Translations under genes and position numbers: made by a program
The notes under the pieces: model-generated
The model's database searches: none
Seen by the model: only the letters and a program-made list of their open reading frames with translations
What the model was told of the DNA's origin: nothing
Assembly (NCBI GenBank): GCA_035570275.1
Contig: DATMNI010000036.1
Coordinates: 1 to 18,911, forward strand
Origin: DATMNI01 sp035570275
GTDB lineage: Bacteria; Acidobacteriota; Terriglobia; Bryobacterales; Bryobacteraceae
Length of the DNA stretch: 18,911 nucleotides
Reading direction: 5' to 3'
In this document: positions 1-7,738 of the stretch, in pieces
How the letters are laid out: each line of letters begins with the position of its first letter
Numbering within the stretch: position 1 is the stretch's first letter

Positions 1-222
1 CTGGCCTACTACGGCACTTACACCGTGGATGACCAGGCGGGCACGGTGACTCACCACATCGAGGATTATTCGGTGCCGGGGCGGCGGGGAACCGCCAATG
101 TCCGCTGGTTCGAATTCTCGGGCGACGGCCGCCTGGTGCTCATCCCCGTCGAAGACGGCAAAGGCGGGGTGATCGCCCGCAAGGATGCGACTTACAAGCT
201 CTTATGGGAGCGAATCAAGTAA
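1..222 (+). CDS. Lipocalin-like domain protein, 3' end (partial)
   Basis: The reading frame is open from base 1 and ends at a TAA at 220-222, so this is the last 73 codons of a gene that begins outside the window. The visible protein has the pattern AYYGTYTVD, then GTVTHHIE, a WFEFSGD stretch and a C-terminal LLWERIK. This matches the C-terminal half of the small lipocalin-like domain family (Pfam Lipocalin_5 type), which forms a beta-barrel of unknown ligand. The function is not established for the family. An ATG at 25 is internal to the conserved block and unlikely to be the start. No partner gene is visible downstream on this strand. Confidence 0.7.
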   Translation: MAYYGTYTVDDQAGTVTHHIEDYSVPGRRGTANVRWFEFSGDGRLVLIPVEDGKGGVIARKDATYKLLWERIK

Positions 223-230
223 GCAGACAA

Positions 231-246
231 GGCGCCTTTAGGCGCG
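231..246 (+). terminator. Short hairpin just after the lipocalin-like gene
   Basis: GCGCC at 232-236 pairs with GGCGC at 241-245 across a 4-base TTTA loop, 9 bases after the stop codon. There is no clear T-run after it, so it is only a possible terminator or mRNA 3'-end hairpin. Confidence 0.25.
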
Positions 247-328
247 CTTCGTGGCTGTTGCGGATGTGCCGCAGGACCATGGTGCACAGAGCATATCTTG
301 CTGGCCTGTGACTTCCCGGTGTTCCGAT

Positions 329-390
329 CGCTCCCTGACGGTCGCGGCTCTGAATGCAGCCTGGTACGGAGCCGCGACCGTCAGGGAGCG
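329..390. repeat. Perfect 22-bp inverted repeat (REP-like palindromic element)
   Basis: Bases 329-350 (beginning CGCTCCCTGACGG) are the exact reverse complement of 369-390, separated by an 18-base loop. The element lies in the 238-base spacer between the end of the lipocalin-like gene (plus) and the end of the LysE-type gene (minus), so both flanking genes converge on it. It could act as a bidirectional terminator or be one copy of a dispersed REP-type family. The arms are longer and more perfect than an ordinary terminator and lack a T-tract, which favours the repeat-family reading. No second copy occurs in this window. Confidence 0.75.
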
Positions 391-460
391 GTAGCCCGCG
401 CGCCAGTCACCTCCTGTTCAATCCAGCCCCTACTCCCACAAGTATCCCTATCCCCGATAT

Positions 461-1087
461 CTATCCACGATGACCCAGGCTCAGCAGGAAGGAGACGATG
501 CCGAAGCCTCCGATCGCCAGGCCGGCGATGCGGTTCATCCAGAGCATTGCCCGGTCGTTGAAGCGGTCGCGCATTCGGTTCACGGCGGTCACCAGGATCA
601 CCCACCACAGCAGCGAGCCGCAGAAGATGCCCAGCACGAGCATCAGCGTGAGCCAGGAGGCGCGGGCCTCGCTCATCCCTAGCCCGGCTAGGATCGCCAG
701 AAACGACAGAACCGTGGTCGGATTGGTGAGAGTGAGGAAAAAGGTGGAGACAAAATCGGAATGGCCGGTTTCAGTCTTCGTGTCTTCAGACAGCTTCCGC
801 GGCGGTTTGAAGTAATACGAGATACCGATCACGACCAGCAGGATACCGCCAAACAAGCGAATCCAAAACTGCTCGCGGATCAGGAACTGAATTACCAGGG
901 AAATGCCGAAGGCGGCGATCGAGCCGTAGCATGCGTCGGCCGCCGCCGCGCCCGCGCCGGAGACTAATCCAGCCAAACGCCCCTTGGTGAGCGTGCGCGA
1001 AATGCACAGAACATTGACCGGCCCCACCGGTGCGGCAATGATGAGCCCGGCAATCAGACCGCGGATAAGCAGTTCGATCGCGCTCAT
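461..1087 (-). CDS. LysE/RhtB-family amino-acid exporter-like membrane protein
   Basis: This 208-residue, very hydrophobic protein fits the LysE translocator family, inner-membrane exporters of amino acids or related small solutes. The N-terminus carries the family pattern APVGPVNVL near residues 19-27, followed by RTL..GRLAGLVSGAGAAAAD. About six membrane segments can be picked out: roughly 5-27, 40-65, 75-92, 113-135, 142-166 and 184-205. A hydrophilic charged loop around 93-108 separates the two halves, and the length is normal. The substrate cannot be read from sequence. It starts 82 bases after the stop of the glycoside hydrolase gene on the same strand and could be the last gene of that transcript. 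The ATG at 1087 directly precedes the first membrane segment. Confidence 0.85.
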   Translation of the reverse strand: MSAIELLIRGLIAGLIIAAPVGPVNVLCISRTLTKGRLAGLVSGAGAAAADACYGSIAAFGISLVIQFLIREQFWIRLFGGILLVVIGISYYFKPPRKLSEDTKTETGHSDFVSTFFLTLTNPTTVLSFLAILAGLGMSEARASWLTLMLVLGIFCGSLLWWVILVTAVNRMRDRFNDRAMLWMNRIAGLAIGGFGIVSFLLSLGHRG

Positions 1088-1169
1088 GAAATCGCCGCCC
1101 CGTCAGGAAGATGGGTAAGCGGCAAGTGCGGAGCCAGGGCCATTCCGTTCCATTTTAGTGCAGGCGCTC

Positions 1170-2687
1170 CTACGCCTTCCGGAACCGTACCGCCATCCCC
1201 GGCGCTCCCGGCAACTTCACCAACGTCTTGCCGCGGTGCGTGCCTTCCAGCTTCGTGATGGTCATCTTCCAGGGGTCGATCAAGTCTGCCTGAAACTGCG
1301 CCGTCTCCGGCAGGTCGAAGGTGTATTCGGCGGGCTGGTGGTAGTCCAGGAAATACAAGTAGTATTCGCCGGCTTTGGCCGCGCACGGGAAATAGGCGTT
1401 CGGAACCGGATTCAGCCCGCCGGGGCCTTCCTCGATGATACGGCGCAGAAATGCGAGGCGCGGGGCGCTTTCCCCGTGGAGCGTGCCGCCCCGGCCCCAC
1501 CAGAGCACGTCGTGCGGGTCAAGGTACGTCTCGCCATGGCCCACATAGACGCCGGACGTCATCCCCAGCCAGAAGCGCCGCACCATCTCCTGCGCGGAAA
1601 TGTTGCCCCAGCGTTGCGGGATGTTGCCCTCGTACTTGCACTCATCCAGAATCACCGGCTTGCGGAAAGCATCCAGCCATTCCTGGGTTTTTGAAAAGTC
1701 GTCGCTCTGAATGCTGGCATGCGTCACCCAGGGTTTGGCGTGGTCGTACATCACCTTGCTGTGATGGATAGAGCAGAGCCGGCCGTACGGGTCGGCCTCC
1801 TGAACAATATGGAAGAAGCGGTTCCAATCGGCCAGCGTTTTGGTCTTCACCAGGTCCCACTCGTTGGCCAGCGACCACCAGACGTTGCGGTAAGCCGCCA
1901 GCCGCGCGATGGTGTAGCGCAGGTAACGGTCGTCCACCGCGGCCGGCATGCTGGAGTAGCCCCAGTGGTCGTAGGGGTGGAAGAGAATCAGGTCGGCTTC
2001 AATCCCCATCTGCGAAAGCTGCGCCACGCGGCGCTCCAGGTGCTGGAAGAACGGCGGATGGAATCGTGAGTAGTCCTGGGCGCCGGCGGCGGTGCGCTCG
2101 AACGGGTAGTATGGCGGCTCCACGTGATTAAAGGCGTACCATTTGGGAAAAATGCACATGCGGAGCTTGTTGAATGGGCTGCTGCGCAAGGTCGCGAGGG
2201 TCTGCTCTTCCAGCGCGTCACCTTGATGGACCCAGCCATAACAAGTGGTTCCGAACGGGTAGTAACGCGCGCCGTCGGCGTATCCGAAGTGGTAGGTGTC
2301 GCGCACTGCAACGGGGCCGTGATTCCCGGCGTCCGGCGGTACACAGAGGAAAGGAGTGGTCCTGGCATCTACTATGCCATTGCTGCGGACCGTGTAAGTC
2401 CACTCGCCTTCGGCATCGGGCGAAAAGCGCACGCGCCAGGTTCCGCCCCCATCGTAAAAGCCATCAACGTCAATGGTGCGGTGCTCGTGTTGGAAGCGAG
2501 CCCCGAGCGTTACTTCGGTGAACGGGTTGCCGCTTTGCGGTCCGTTGAACGACGCCTCGAAGACGCCCCAGCGCGGGACCCGAAATGGGCCAGCTTGTGC
2601 CAGCGCCCGTGTGGCCAGAGGTGCAAGCCCCGCCATGAGCGCCGTGCGCCGCGTGATTGCGGTTCGCCGCGTGAATGCCGTACTCAT
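1170..2687 (-). CDS. Exported glycoside hydrolase, DUF5060-DUF4038-DUF5605 architecture
   Basis: This 505-residue protein is likely an exported glycoside hydrolase. The N-terminus has arginine pairs (TRRTAITRRTALMAG) and ends in ALAQA near residue 32, a probable Tat or Sec signal. Residues 38-105 match DUF5060 (FEASFNGP, GFYDGGGTWRVRFSP). Residues 125-420 match the DUF4038 TIM barrel, related to apiosidase-like GH140. SLANEWD places the probable acid/base Glu at 276, and ILDEC places a probable nucleophile Glu at 349. Residues 430-505 resemble the DUF5605 beta-domain. Its ATG overlaps the TGA of the upstream gene in an ATGA, with GGGAG nine bases before it, so the two should be translationally coupled. 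The substrate is unknown; plant-derived oligosaccharide is a family-based guess. Confidence 0.88.
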   Translation of the reverse strand: MSTAFTRRTAITRRTALMAGLAPLATRALAQAGPFRVPRWGVFEASFNGPQSGNPFTEVTLGARFQHEHRTIDVDGFYDGGGTWRVRFSPDAEGEWTYTVRSNGIVDARTTPFLCVPPDAGNHGPVAVRDTYHFGYADGARYYPFGTTCYGWVHQGDALEEQTLATLRSSPFNKLRMCIFPKWYAFNHVEPPYYPFERTAAGAQDYSRFHPPFFQHLERRVAQLSQMGIEADLILFHPYDHWGYSSMPAAVDDRYLRYTIARLAAYRNVWWSLANEWDLVKTKTLADWNRFFHIVQEADPYGRLCSIHHSKVMYDHAKPWVTHASIQSDDFSKTQEWLDAFRKPVILDECKYEGNIPQRWGNISAQEMVRRFWLGMTSGVYVGHGETYLDPHDVLWWGRGGTLHGESAPRLAFLRRIIEEGPGGLNPVPNAYFPCAAKAGEYYLYFLDYHQPAEYTFDLPETAQFQADLIDPWKMTITKLEGTHRGKTLVKLPGAPGMAVRFRKA

Positions 2688-4906
2688 CGAACCAGACTCC
2701 CGTTGATGTTAGCGTCCAGCAGGTTCTTGCCCCTCCACCGCGATTCGGCGGTCACCTTCCCGGCCCCGTCGAAAATGCGCCAGGTCCAGGTTCCATCGCC
2801 GCCATAAGTGCGTTCCCACTGCGTGCGTCCCGTATCGCTCCACCAGGTCTCGGTGCCGGTCTTACGGCCGTTGCGGTAAGTAACCTCCCATTGTTTCTTG
2901 TGGTCTGGATAGTAGAAAGTCTCGCCGCCACTTAGTAAGTGCGGATCTTCGGAGGCCGGCGATTCCGGGCCGCCCTCCGTACCGCCCACCATCACCCAGG
3001 CTTCGTTGAGTTCGATGTGCCGTTCCGGCTCGCTCTTCGAAGTCACGATGTGGATGACGCCGTTCGGCGCCTGGGTCGCGGTCACGTAGCCCACGGTCTT
3101 TAACCCGGGCAGCGTGCGCGTCTTCCAAGTGTCGCCATCGTCGTCGCTGAGCGCCGCGAATGCGCCATCGCCCTTGGGCCCTGGCATTTTTCGGCCGAAC
3201 AGGTCCGCGACGAAGAAGAGGCGGCCCGAAGCCAGGCGGATCACGCTGGGCCTTTGCCCGCTGCCCAGCGGCTGAAACGGGGTCTTGGTTATTTCGTACG
3301 TCTTGCCGCCATCGTGGCTGCGGGATTTCGGCATGAAGCCTTCGATGTTGGTGTTCTTGCCGCCGAAGCCCAGCAGGGATCCGTCCTTGGCCACAACCAG
3401 CGTGGTGTGCCGCCCGCCGGTGCGGCCGCCCGAGTCGTACCGGGTCTTGCCGTTGTCCTTTGAGGCGAAGAGCACGGAATCGCCGCCCTTGCCATCTACG
3501 GGAAGGTAGATGGTGCCATCGGCCGTGCGCACCACGGAGTTGATCGGCTGCGGCGTGAAGGCGCCAACATTGCCGGTGAGCGCCGGGAATTGGATCGCAC
3601 TCCACGTGGCGCCGCTATCGTCTGACGTCATGAATTGGAACGGCGGCCCGCCCAGCAGGCGCGGCGAGCCGAAGAAGAACCAGAGCTTGCCGTGGTCGTT
3701 CCAGAAGACTGGGGCGGCGTCGGCGGCATCGGCGAAATCGGGCCACGGCTCCGGCATGTCCCAGTCCTCGGTTCCGTATCGCAGGCGCATGGTGAGGATG
3801 GTCTGGTCGGGATCGTTTTCCTCTTTAGGCGTGTTGTAATACGCCGCCACCAAATCGCCATTAGGGCAGACCTGCACCGCCGAGTTGTGGTAGGCCACCC
3901 CCAATCCGGGCTTGAGCCCGATCTTCCAGCCCACCTCGCGCATGCCCCGGCCGCCCAGTTTGGGGAACATCTCGCGGGTGCGGTAATAGGGCTTGGCCGG
4001 GTCGGGACCCCTCGTCAGATCGCGCCGCGTCTGATCCACGGCCATTTGAAAGAACCGTGCTTCGTAGGGGAGCGGCTTGGTAGCCGGCAAGGGTGCCTGC
4101 ACGACGCGGAAGCCAATGGGGTGGTCCGGCGACGCGAAATCGGGCGCCATACTGGCCCGGTTCGCCGAGCGTGCGTAGTACGGCATCTCCGCGGGTAAAT
4201 GCTTGCCGCCATCGGTTCTCGATGCCCGGTAATCCAGTCCGCCGCCGCGCACCACCTTGGTGAAGCCATAAGCCGGGCCCACCGGGTCGGTTTGCGGATC
4301 GCGCGGGTAAGTGCCGTGCCAGTCCAGAACCCACTCGGCCACACCGCTGTGCATGTTGGTCACTCCCCACGCATTGGCCGTCTCGGCCGCCGGCGGATTG
4401 GCGCCCGAAGAAAACAACGTGCGCGTGCCGGCGCGCGCGGCGTATTCCCACTCGGCTTCGGTGGGCAGCCGGTAGGGTTTGCCTTCCTGCTTGCCGAGCC
4501 ATTCGCAGAAGGCCGCGGCATCGTGGAAACTCACGCCGGAGGCATAGGGTGCATAAGACGGATTGCCGCGATAGCCCGGCCGGAACTGGCGAAATTGTTC
4601 TACGGTGACCTCCGTCACACCGATCCGGAACGCGTACGTGATGGTAACTTTGTGGACGGGCGCCTCGTCGTAATCACCCTGGTTGCTGGGACGGTCGAAG
4701 ATGACGCCGTTCGGCCCCTTGAGAAGTCCGGCCGGCAGCGGCGCCGAATCCACGCCCATTTCGAAAGCGCCGGGCTTGATTTCCACCAGTTGCATGCCGA
4801 TGGAATTGGCCGCGGGGCGCGCGGTATCGGCGGCGATCAGGGCCGGAATTCCGGCCGGGCACAGGCCCAGGCAGAGGCCAATGATGCAGGTTCTTGCGTT
4901 CACCAT
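2684..4906 (-). CDS. Exported fusion: FGE/SUMF1-like domain, BNR sialidase-like propeller, MORN-like tail
   Basis: The frame is open to an ATG at 4969, but I prefer the ATG at 4906 because it begins a signal peptide (MVNARTCIIGLCLGLCPAGI, cleavage near ALIAA). Numbering below is from 4969. Residues 55-292 form an FGE/SUMF1-type domain (MQLVEIKPGAFEMG, YRLPTEAEWEYAARAG, VRGGG, GFRVV). Residues 340-665 form a sialidase/BNR propeller with Asp-box-like motifs: TSDDSGATW 448-456, ASKDNGKTR 502-510, RSHDGGKTY 550-558, LSDDDGDTW 607-615. Residues 680-750 carry short repeats (YYPDHKKQWEVTYRNGRKTG) resembling MORN/YwqK repeats. The cysteines needed for formylglycine generation are absent from the FGE domain's C-terminal part, so that chemistry is unlikely. 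It overlaps the next gene by ATGA; the pairing suggests extracellular glycan handling, which is inference. Confidence 0.82.
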   Translation of the reverse strand: MVNARTCIIGLCLGLCPAGIPALIAADTARPAANSIGMQLVEIKPGAFEMGVDSAPLPAGLLKGPNGVIFDRPSNQGDYDEAPVHKVTITYAFRIGVTEVTVEQFRQFRPGYRGNPSYAPYASGVSFHDAAAFCEWLGKQEGKPYRLPTEAEWEYAARAGTRTLFSSGANPPAAETANAWGVTNMHSGVAEWVLDWHGTYPRDPQTDPVGPAYGFTKVVRGGGLDYRASRTDGGKHLPAEMPYYARSANRASMAPDFASPDHPIGFRVVQAPLPATKPLPYEARFFQMAVDQTRRDLTRGPDPAKPYYRTREMFPKLGGRGMREVGWKIGLKPGLGVAYHNSAVQVCPNGDLVAAYYNTPKEENDPDQTILTMRLRYGTEDWDMPEPWPDFADAADAAPVFWNDHGKLWFFFGSPRLLGGPPFQFMTSDDSGATWSAIQFPALTGNVGAFTPQPINSVVRTADGTIYLPVDGKGGDSVLFASKDNGKTRYDSGGRTGGRHTTLVVAKDGSLLGFGGKNTNIEGFMPKSRSHDGGKTYEITKTPFQPLGSGQRPSVIRLASGRLFFVADLFGRKMPGPKGDGAFAALSDDDGDTWKTRTLPGLKTVGYVTATQAPNGVIHIVTSKSEPERHIELNEAWVMVGGTEGGPESPASEDPHLLSGGETFYYPDHKKQWEVTYRNGRKTGTETWWSDTGRTQWERTYGGDGTWTWRIFDGAGKVTAESRWRGKNLLDANINGSLVR

Positions 4907-4993
4907 TTCAAGATACGCCGATTTGGAGGCAGCAGCATCGGAGCCTGCAGGATCCTCTGCCACCGGCATGTATCGAGGTCGCGAGTTTCGGCG

Positions 4994-5395
4994 TCAGTCG
5001 TCGTATTTGCTGGCGTAGAGCTTGGCTTCGTAGTCGATCAAGCCGAGCCTGACCTGCCGAAGCCATCCCTGCCGGCCGAGCACGTTTCGCGGATGATTGT
5101 GGTGGCGGGCAAAATACACATTCACGGAGAACTGGAATCCAAGCGTCTGGAGTGTGACTTCGTGGCCATAAGTCATGAAGGTCCCGGTCACGGTACTGAC
5201 TCCTTGAGGGATTCCTTTCTCGATGTCCAGGCCTAACTCTTCGCCGTGCTCGCGTTTGAAAATACAGAAGCTCGCTCCGGTATCAACATTGGCGAGGCAC
5301 CTGATCTGTTTGACGGTGCTGATGATCACCGGAACGACAATTCCAGAACCGAGTCCTTCATAGTTGTGGAGCACTCCAAATTGGAGCGAGCCCAT
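4994..5395 (-). CDS. Retropepsin-like (clan AA) aspartic protease
   Basis: With the ATG at 5395 this is a 133-residue protein. It carries the retropepsin signature VDTGAS at residues 37-42, with the presumed catalytic Asp at 38. A second conserved motif, NVLGRQGWL, lies at 104-112 and corresponds to the hydrophobic-hydrophobic-Gly motif of clan AA proteases. Such single-domain proteins would act as homodimers. No signal peptide or membrane segment is visible, so it is probably cytoplasmic. The frame extends to a TTG at 5437, but that start would overlap the DUF5678 gene; the ATG lies 4 bases after that gene's TAG. The tight spacing implies one transcript and linked function. Its substrate is unknown. 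Confidence 0.75.
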   Translation of the reverse strand: MGSLQFGVLHNYEGLGSGIVVPVIISTVKQIRCLANVDTGASFCIFKREHGEELGLDIEKGIPQGVSTVTGTFMTYGHEVTLQTLGFQFSVNVYFARHHNHPRNVLGRQGWLRQVRLGLIDYEAKLYASKYDD

Positions 5396-5399
5396 TCGC

Positions 5400-5825
5400 C
5401 TACCAACCCCCAAAAGGCAATTGGTCAGGCGGCTCAACTTGAACTACGAGCGGCAACGCAACTCCAGAGGCGCGAGCCTGCTCGTAGACTTCATGGGCAG
5501 TTGGTCCGTGAGCCAACAGCTTATTTCCATCGAGCGCCACCCATTGGCCCGCATATTCACTTCTGTTTTCGGCCAACCAATGCTGTTCTTCCTGGCAGTT
5601 GTCAGTTTGGTTCGGCCCCTGCTTCGGGGCCGCGGCGGGAGCGATGGACGACAACCAGACGCAAACGCCTCCTTCGGAGTTTCGGCTCACAGCATGGCGC
5701 ACTCTCGTGCCTTCGCCAAACAAGCTCTGAGGCACAAAAACCCCTTGTTTGTTCGCAGTAATCTGGTTCGTTTGTTCGAACACCACTACGTCTTTATTAA
5801 CTTTATGGCGTTTCCGGGGTTCCAT
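5400..5825 (-). CDS. DUF5678-domain protein, partner of the retropepsin-like protease
   Basis: The C-terminal 60 or so residues match the DUF5678 pattern: YAGQWVALDGNKLLAHG at 91-107, AHEVYEQARASGV at 110-122, and a terminal PFGGW at 137-141. DUF5678 has no known biochemical role. The ATG at 5825 gives 141 residues, but residues 1-75 look like low-confidence sequence and most proteins of this family are much shorter. A later GTG or TTG start (for example the GTG near residue 42 or the TTG near residue 58) is possible, and no strong Shine-Dalgarno decides it. The stop is 4 bases before the protease ATG, so the two form a probable bicistronic unit. Confidence 0.6.
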   Translation of the reverse strand: MEPRKRHKVNKDVVVFEQTNQITANKQGVFVPQSLFGEGTRVRHAVSRNSEGGVCVWLSSIAPAAAPKQGPNQTDNCQEEQHWLAENRSEYAGQWVALDGNKLLAHGPTAHEVYEQARASGVALPLVVQVEPPDQLPFGGW

Positions 5826-5858
5826 GATTCTAGCTTAATCTATCACTCACAAGCCCCT

Positions 5859-6272
5859 TCATTCCAGCCTTTCCGCGTTGATCTCAATCACATTCCGGTC
5901 GGGGTCCAGTATATAAATCTGCGGGAAGCCGGCGGTGCCGTGCGGGTTGGTCCGCATCTTCGTCAAATCGGTTTCGCCGGCGTCTTCGCGGAAGCCCTTG
6001 GCACGCAGGTGCTCCAGCGCCCCCTGATAGCTCTTCACGCGGATCGCGTAGTGGATATCGCGCGAATCCACACCCTTGCCCGTGCGAAACGTGGACTGCG
6101 CGTGCACGATCAGATGCAATACCTGGTGCGGGCCAAGCTCAAACCAGGCGCCGGGGAAATCGAACGGCGGGCGGGTCATTTCCAGCAGCCCCAGTGTCTC
6201 GCCGTAGAAGCGCCTGGCGCGGTCGATATCGCTCACCGGAATACTGACGTGGTGTAGGGATTCGATTTGCAT
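5859..6272 (-). CDS. VOC-superfamily (glyoxalase/bleomycin-resistance-like) protein
   Basis: This 137-residue protein is a single vicinal-oxygen-chelate domain. HHVSIPVSD at the N-terminus and RARRFYGETLGL at 18-29 are the usual first beta-alpha motif. Candidate metal ligands are His7 or His8, His53 (VLHLI), His74 (DIHYAI) and Glu130 (NVIEINA), with the family's DPDRNVIE block close to the end. Members include glyoxalases, dioxygenases and resistance proteins; the exact reaction cannot be assigned. It has no signal peptide. It begins 19 bases downstream of the oxidoreductase gene on the same strand, so co-transcription is likely. No strong ribosome binding site precedes the ATG. Confidence 0.87.
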   Translation of the reverse strand: MQIESLHHVSIPVSDIDRARRFYGETLGLLEMTRPPFDFPGAWFELGPHQVLHLIVHAQSTFRTGKGVDSRDIHYAIRVKSYQGALEHLRAKGFREDAGETDLTKMRTNPHGTAGFPQIYILDPDRNVIEINAERLE

Positions 6273-6291
6273 CGCAGGCTCACACGCTGGC

Positions 6292-7638
6292 TTACACGGT
6301 CTCCGGTGTGGGATGCACCCACGGGTGGCGATATGCCCGGGTCAAGAGGCGGTTGGCGCCGTCATCGCCGATCACGCGCCCCTTTTGGGGATCCCACGCC
6401 AGCGTGCGGCCGGTGCTCATCGACAGGTTCGCCAGAATACAACTCGCCGTCGAAATGTAGGCCTGTTCGATGTCCGCCACCGGCCGGCCGCGATTGGCGA
6501 TCGCCGCCAGAAAATCCTGCATGTGGTGGCGGATCGCGGGGGCGCACTGCTTCTCCAGGTCCTTCTCCGTCTTATCTTCGGGATACTGCTCCAGTTCGTA
6601 AGTGACGTCCTGATGGATCGGCGACTGGCCCTTGCCGGTGGGCGTGTAGTCGTAGCTGTAGACGCTGGCCTTCAGCGTTCCCTTGTCGCCGTAAAGCGTC
6701 GCGCCCCACGCATACTTCGGGTCGGGCGCTTCGCCCCAGGTGCGGTGCTGCCACACGATCTTCAGGTCATCGTATTCAAAGGTGGCAAGCTGTGTGTCGG
6801 CGATATTGGCTTTGCTGTGTTCCACCAGAATGCCGCCCGACGAACTGACGCGTTTGGGCCAACCCAGGCCCATCATCCAGCGCACCATGTCGAACATGTG
6901 GATGCACATGTCGCCCATGATTCCGTTGCCGTATTCCATGAACGCGCGCCAGCTTCGGGGATGCACCAGCGCGTTGTACGGCCGCATGGGCGCGGGGCCG
7001 GTCCACATTTCGTAATCCAGATTCGCCGGCGGCGCAGTGTCCGGCGGGTTGGTTCCGGCCCGCATGTGGTAATAGCAGTAAATCTCCACCAGGCCAACCT
7101 TGCCCAGCAGGCCGGCCTGCACCACTTTTTCGCGCGCATCCACCAGGTGCGGCGTGCTGCGGCGCTGCGTCCCCACCTGCACCACGCGTTTGTATTTGCG
7201 CGCCGCTGCCAGCATCGCCTGGCCTTCGGTCACGTCCACGCTGATCGGCTTCTGGCAATAGACATCGGCGCCGGCCTTGACGGCTTCGATCATCGCCAGC
7301 GCATGCCAATGGTCCGGCGTGCCCACCAGCACGATGTCGAGATCCTTTTCCGCCAGCATCTTGCGGTAGTCGCTGTAGGTGCGCGGCTTCTTCTTCGATG
7401 CCTGGCGCTGCGAGGTCATCTCGGCGGCGTCGGCGAGCATGCGCGAATCCACGTCGCACAGCGAAACCACCTCCACGGGCGACACCTGGATCAGGCGGAA
7501 CAGATCGGTCTTGCCGTACCAACCGCAACCGATCATGCCGACCCGGAGTTTCTTCTGGTCGGCGGCCTGTTCCGCCTGGGCGCGGGCCAACCAGCCGAGA
7601 CCCGCGGCGCTGGTGTAAACGAACTGACGACGATTCAT
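6292..7638 (-). CDS. Tat-exported Gfo/Idh/MocA-family NAD(P)-dependent sugar oxidoreductase
   Basis: This 448-residue protein is a Gfo/Idh/MocA oxidoreductase, which moves hydride between NAD(P) and a sugar or polyol. Its N-terminus, MNRRQFVYTSAAGLGWLARA, is a short Tat-type signal. The Rossmann motif GMIGCGWYG lies at 34-42, TPDHWHA at 107-113, and the EKP-equivalent QKP at 129-131, whose Lys is the usual catalytic residue. The C-terminal half is the alpha/beta dimerisation domain typical of this exported subgroup. The ATG at 7638 was chosen because AAGGAG sits five bases upstream; an in-frame GTG at 7644 overlaps that ribosome site. An isomerase lies upstream and a VOC protein downstream, which fits a sugar-conversion cassette. 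The substrate is unknown. Confidence 0.9.
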   Translation of the reverse strand: MNRRQFVYTSAAGLGWLARAQAEQAADQKKLRVGMIGCGWYGKTDLFRLIQVSPVEVVSLCDVDSRMLADAAEMTSQRQASKKKPRTYSDYRKMLAEKDLDIVLVGTPDHWHALAMIEAVKAGADVYCQKPISVDVTEGQAMLAAARKYKRVVQVGTQRRSTPHLVDAREKVVQAGLLGKVGLVEIYCYYHMRAGTNPPDTAPPANLDYEMWTGPAPMRPYNALVHPRSWRAFMEYGNGIMGDMCIHMFDMVRWMMGLGWPKRVSSSGGILVEHSKANIADTQLATFEYDDLKIVWQHRTWGEAPDPKYAWGATLYGDKGTLKASVYSYDYTPTGKGQSPIHQDVTYELEQYPEDKTEKDLEKQCAPAIRHHMQDFLAAIANRGRPVADIEQAYISTASCILANLSMSTGRTLAWDPQKGRVIGDDGANRLLTRAYRHPWVHPTPETV

Positions 7639-7658
7639 GGTCACTCCTTCGGTTTCAT

Positions 7659-7738
7659 GCGAGCCGTTTCTGCGAGCCCCTGGCAGCGCAGGCCTCCTGG
7701 CCTGTCTGGTTTTTCTATGGCGAGCCGCTCATGCGAGC
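7659..7738. repeat. Intergenic direct-repeat pair around a hairpin
   Basis: Two 19-base copies of a GCGAGCCG-NNNN-TGCGAGC pattern at 7659-7677 and 7720-7738 agree at 16 positions. Between them CAGGCC (7689-7694) and GGCCTG (7699-7704) form a 6-bp hairpin with a TCCT loop. The second copy overlaps the stop codon of the isomerase gene. On the plus strand the hairpin is followed by a T-rich run, but no plus gene ends here. It may be a dispersed intergenic repeat or an mRNA-processing element. Confidence 0.45.

Noticed and set aside
4199..5236. 345-codon plus-strand frame
   Set aside because: Antisense to the FGE-like fusion and protease genes; composition is that of a shadow frame.
5364..6257. 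297-codon plus-strand frame across the DUF5678 and VOC genes
   Set aside because: Opposite-strand genes explain the region and the frame has no recognisable domain.
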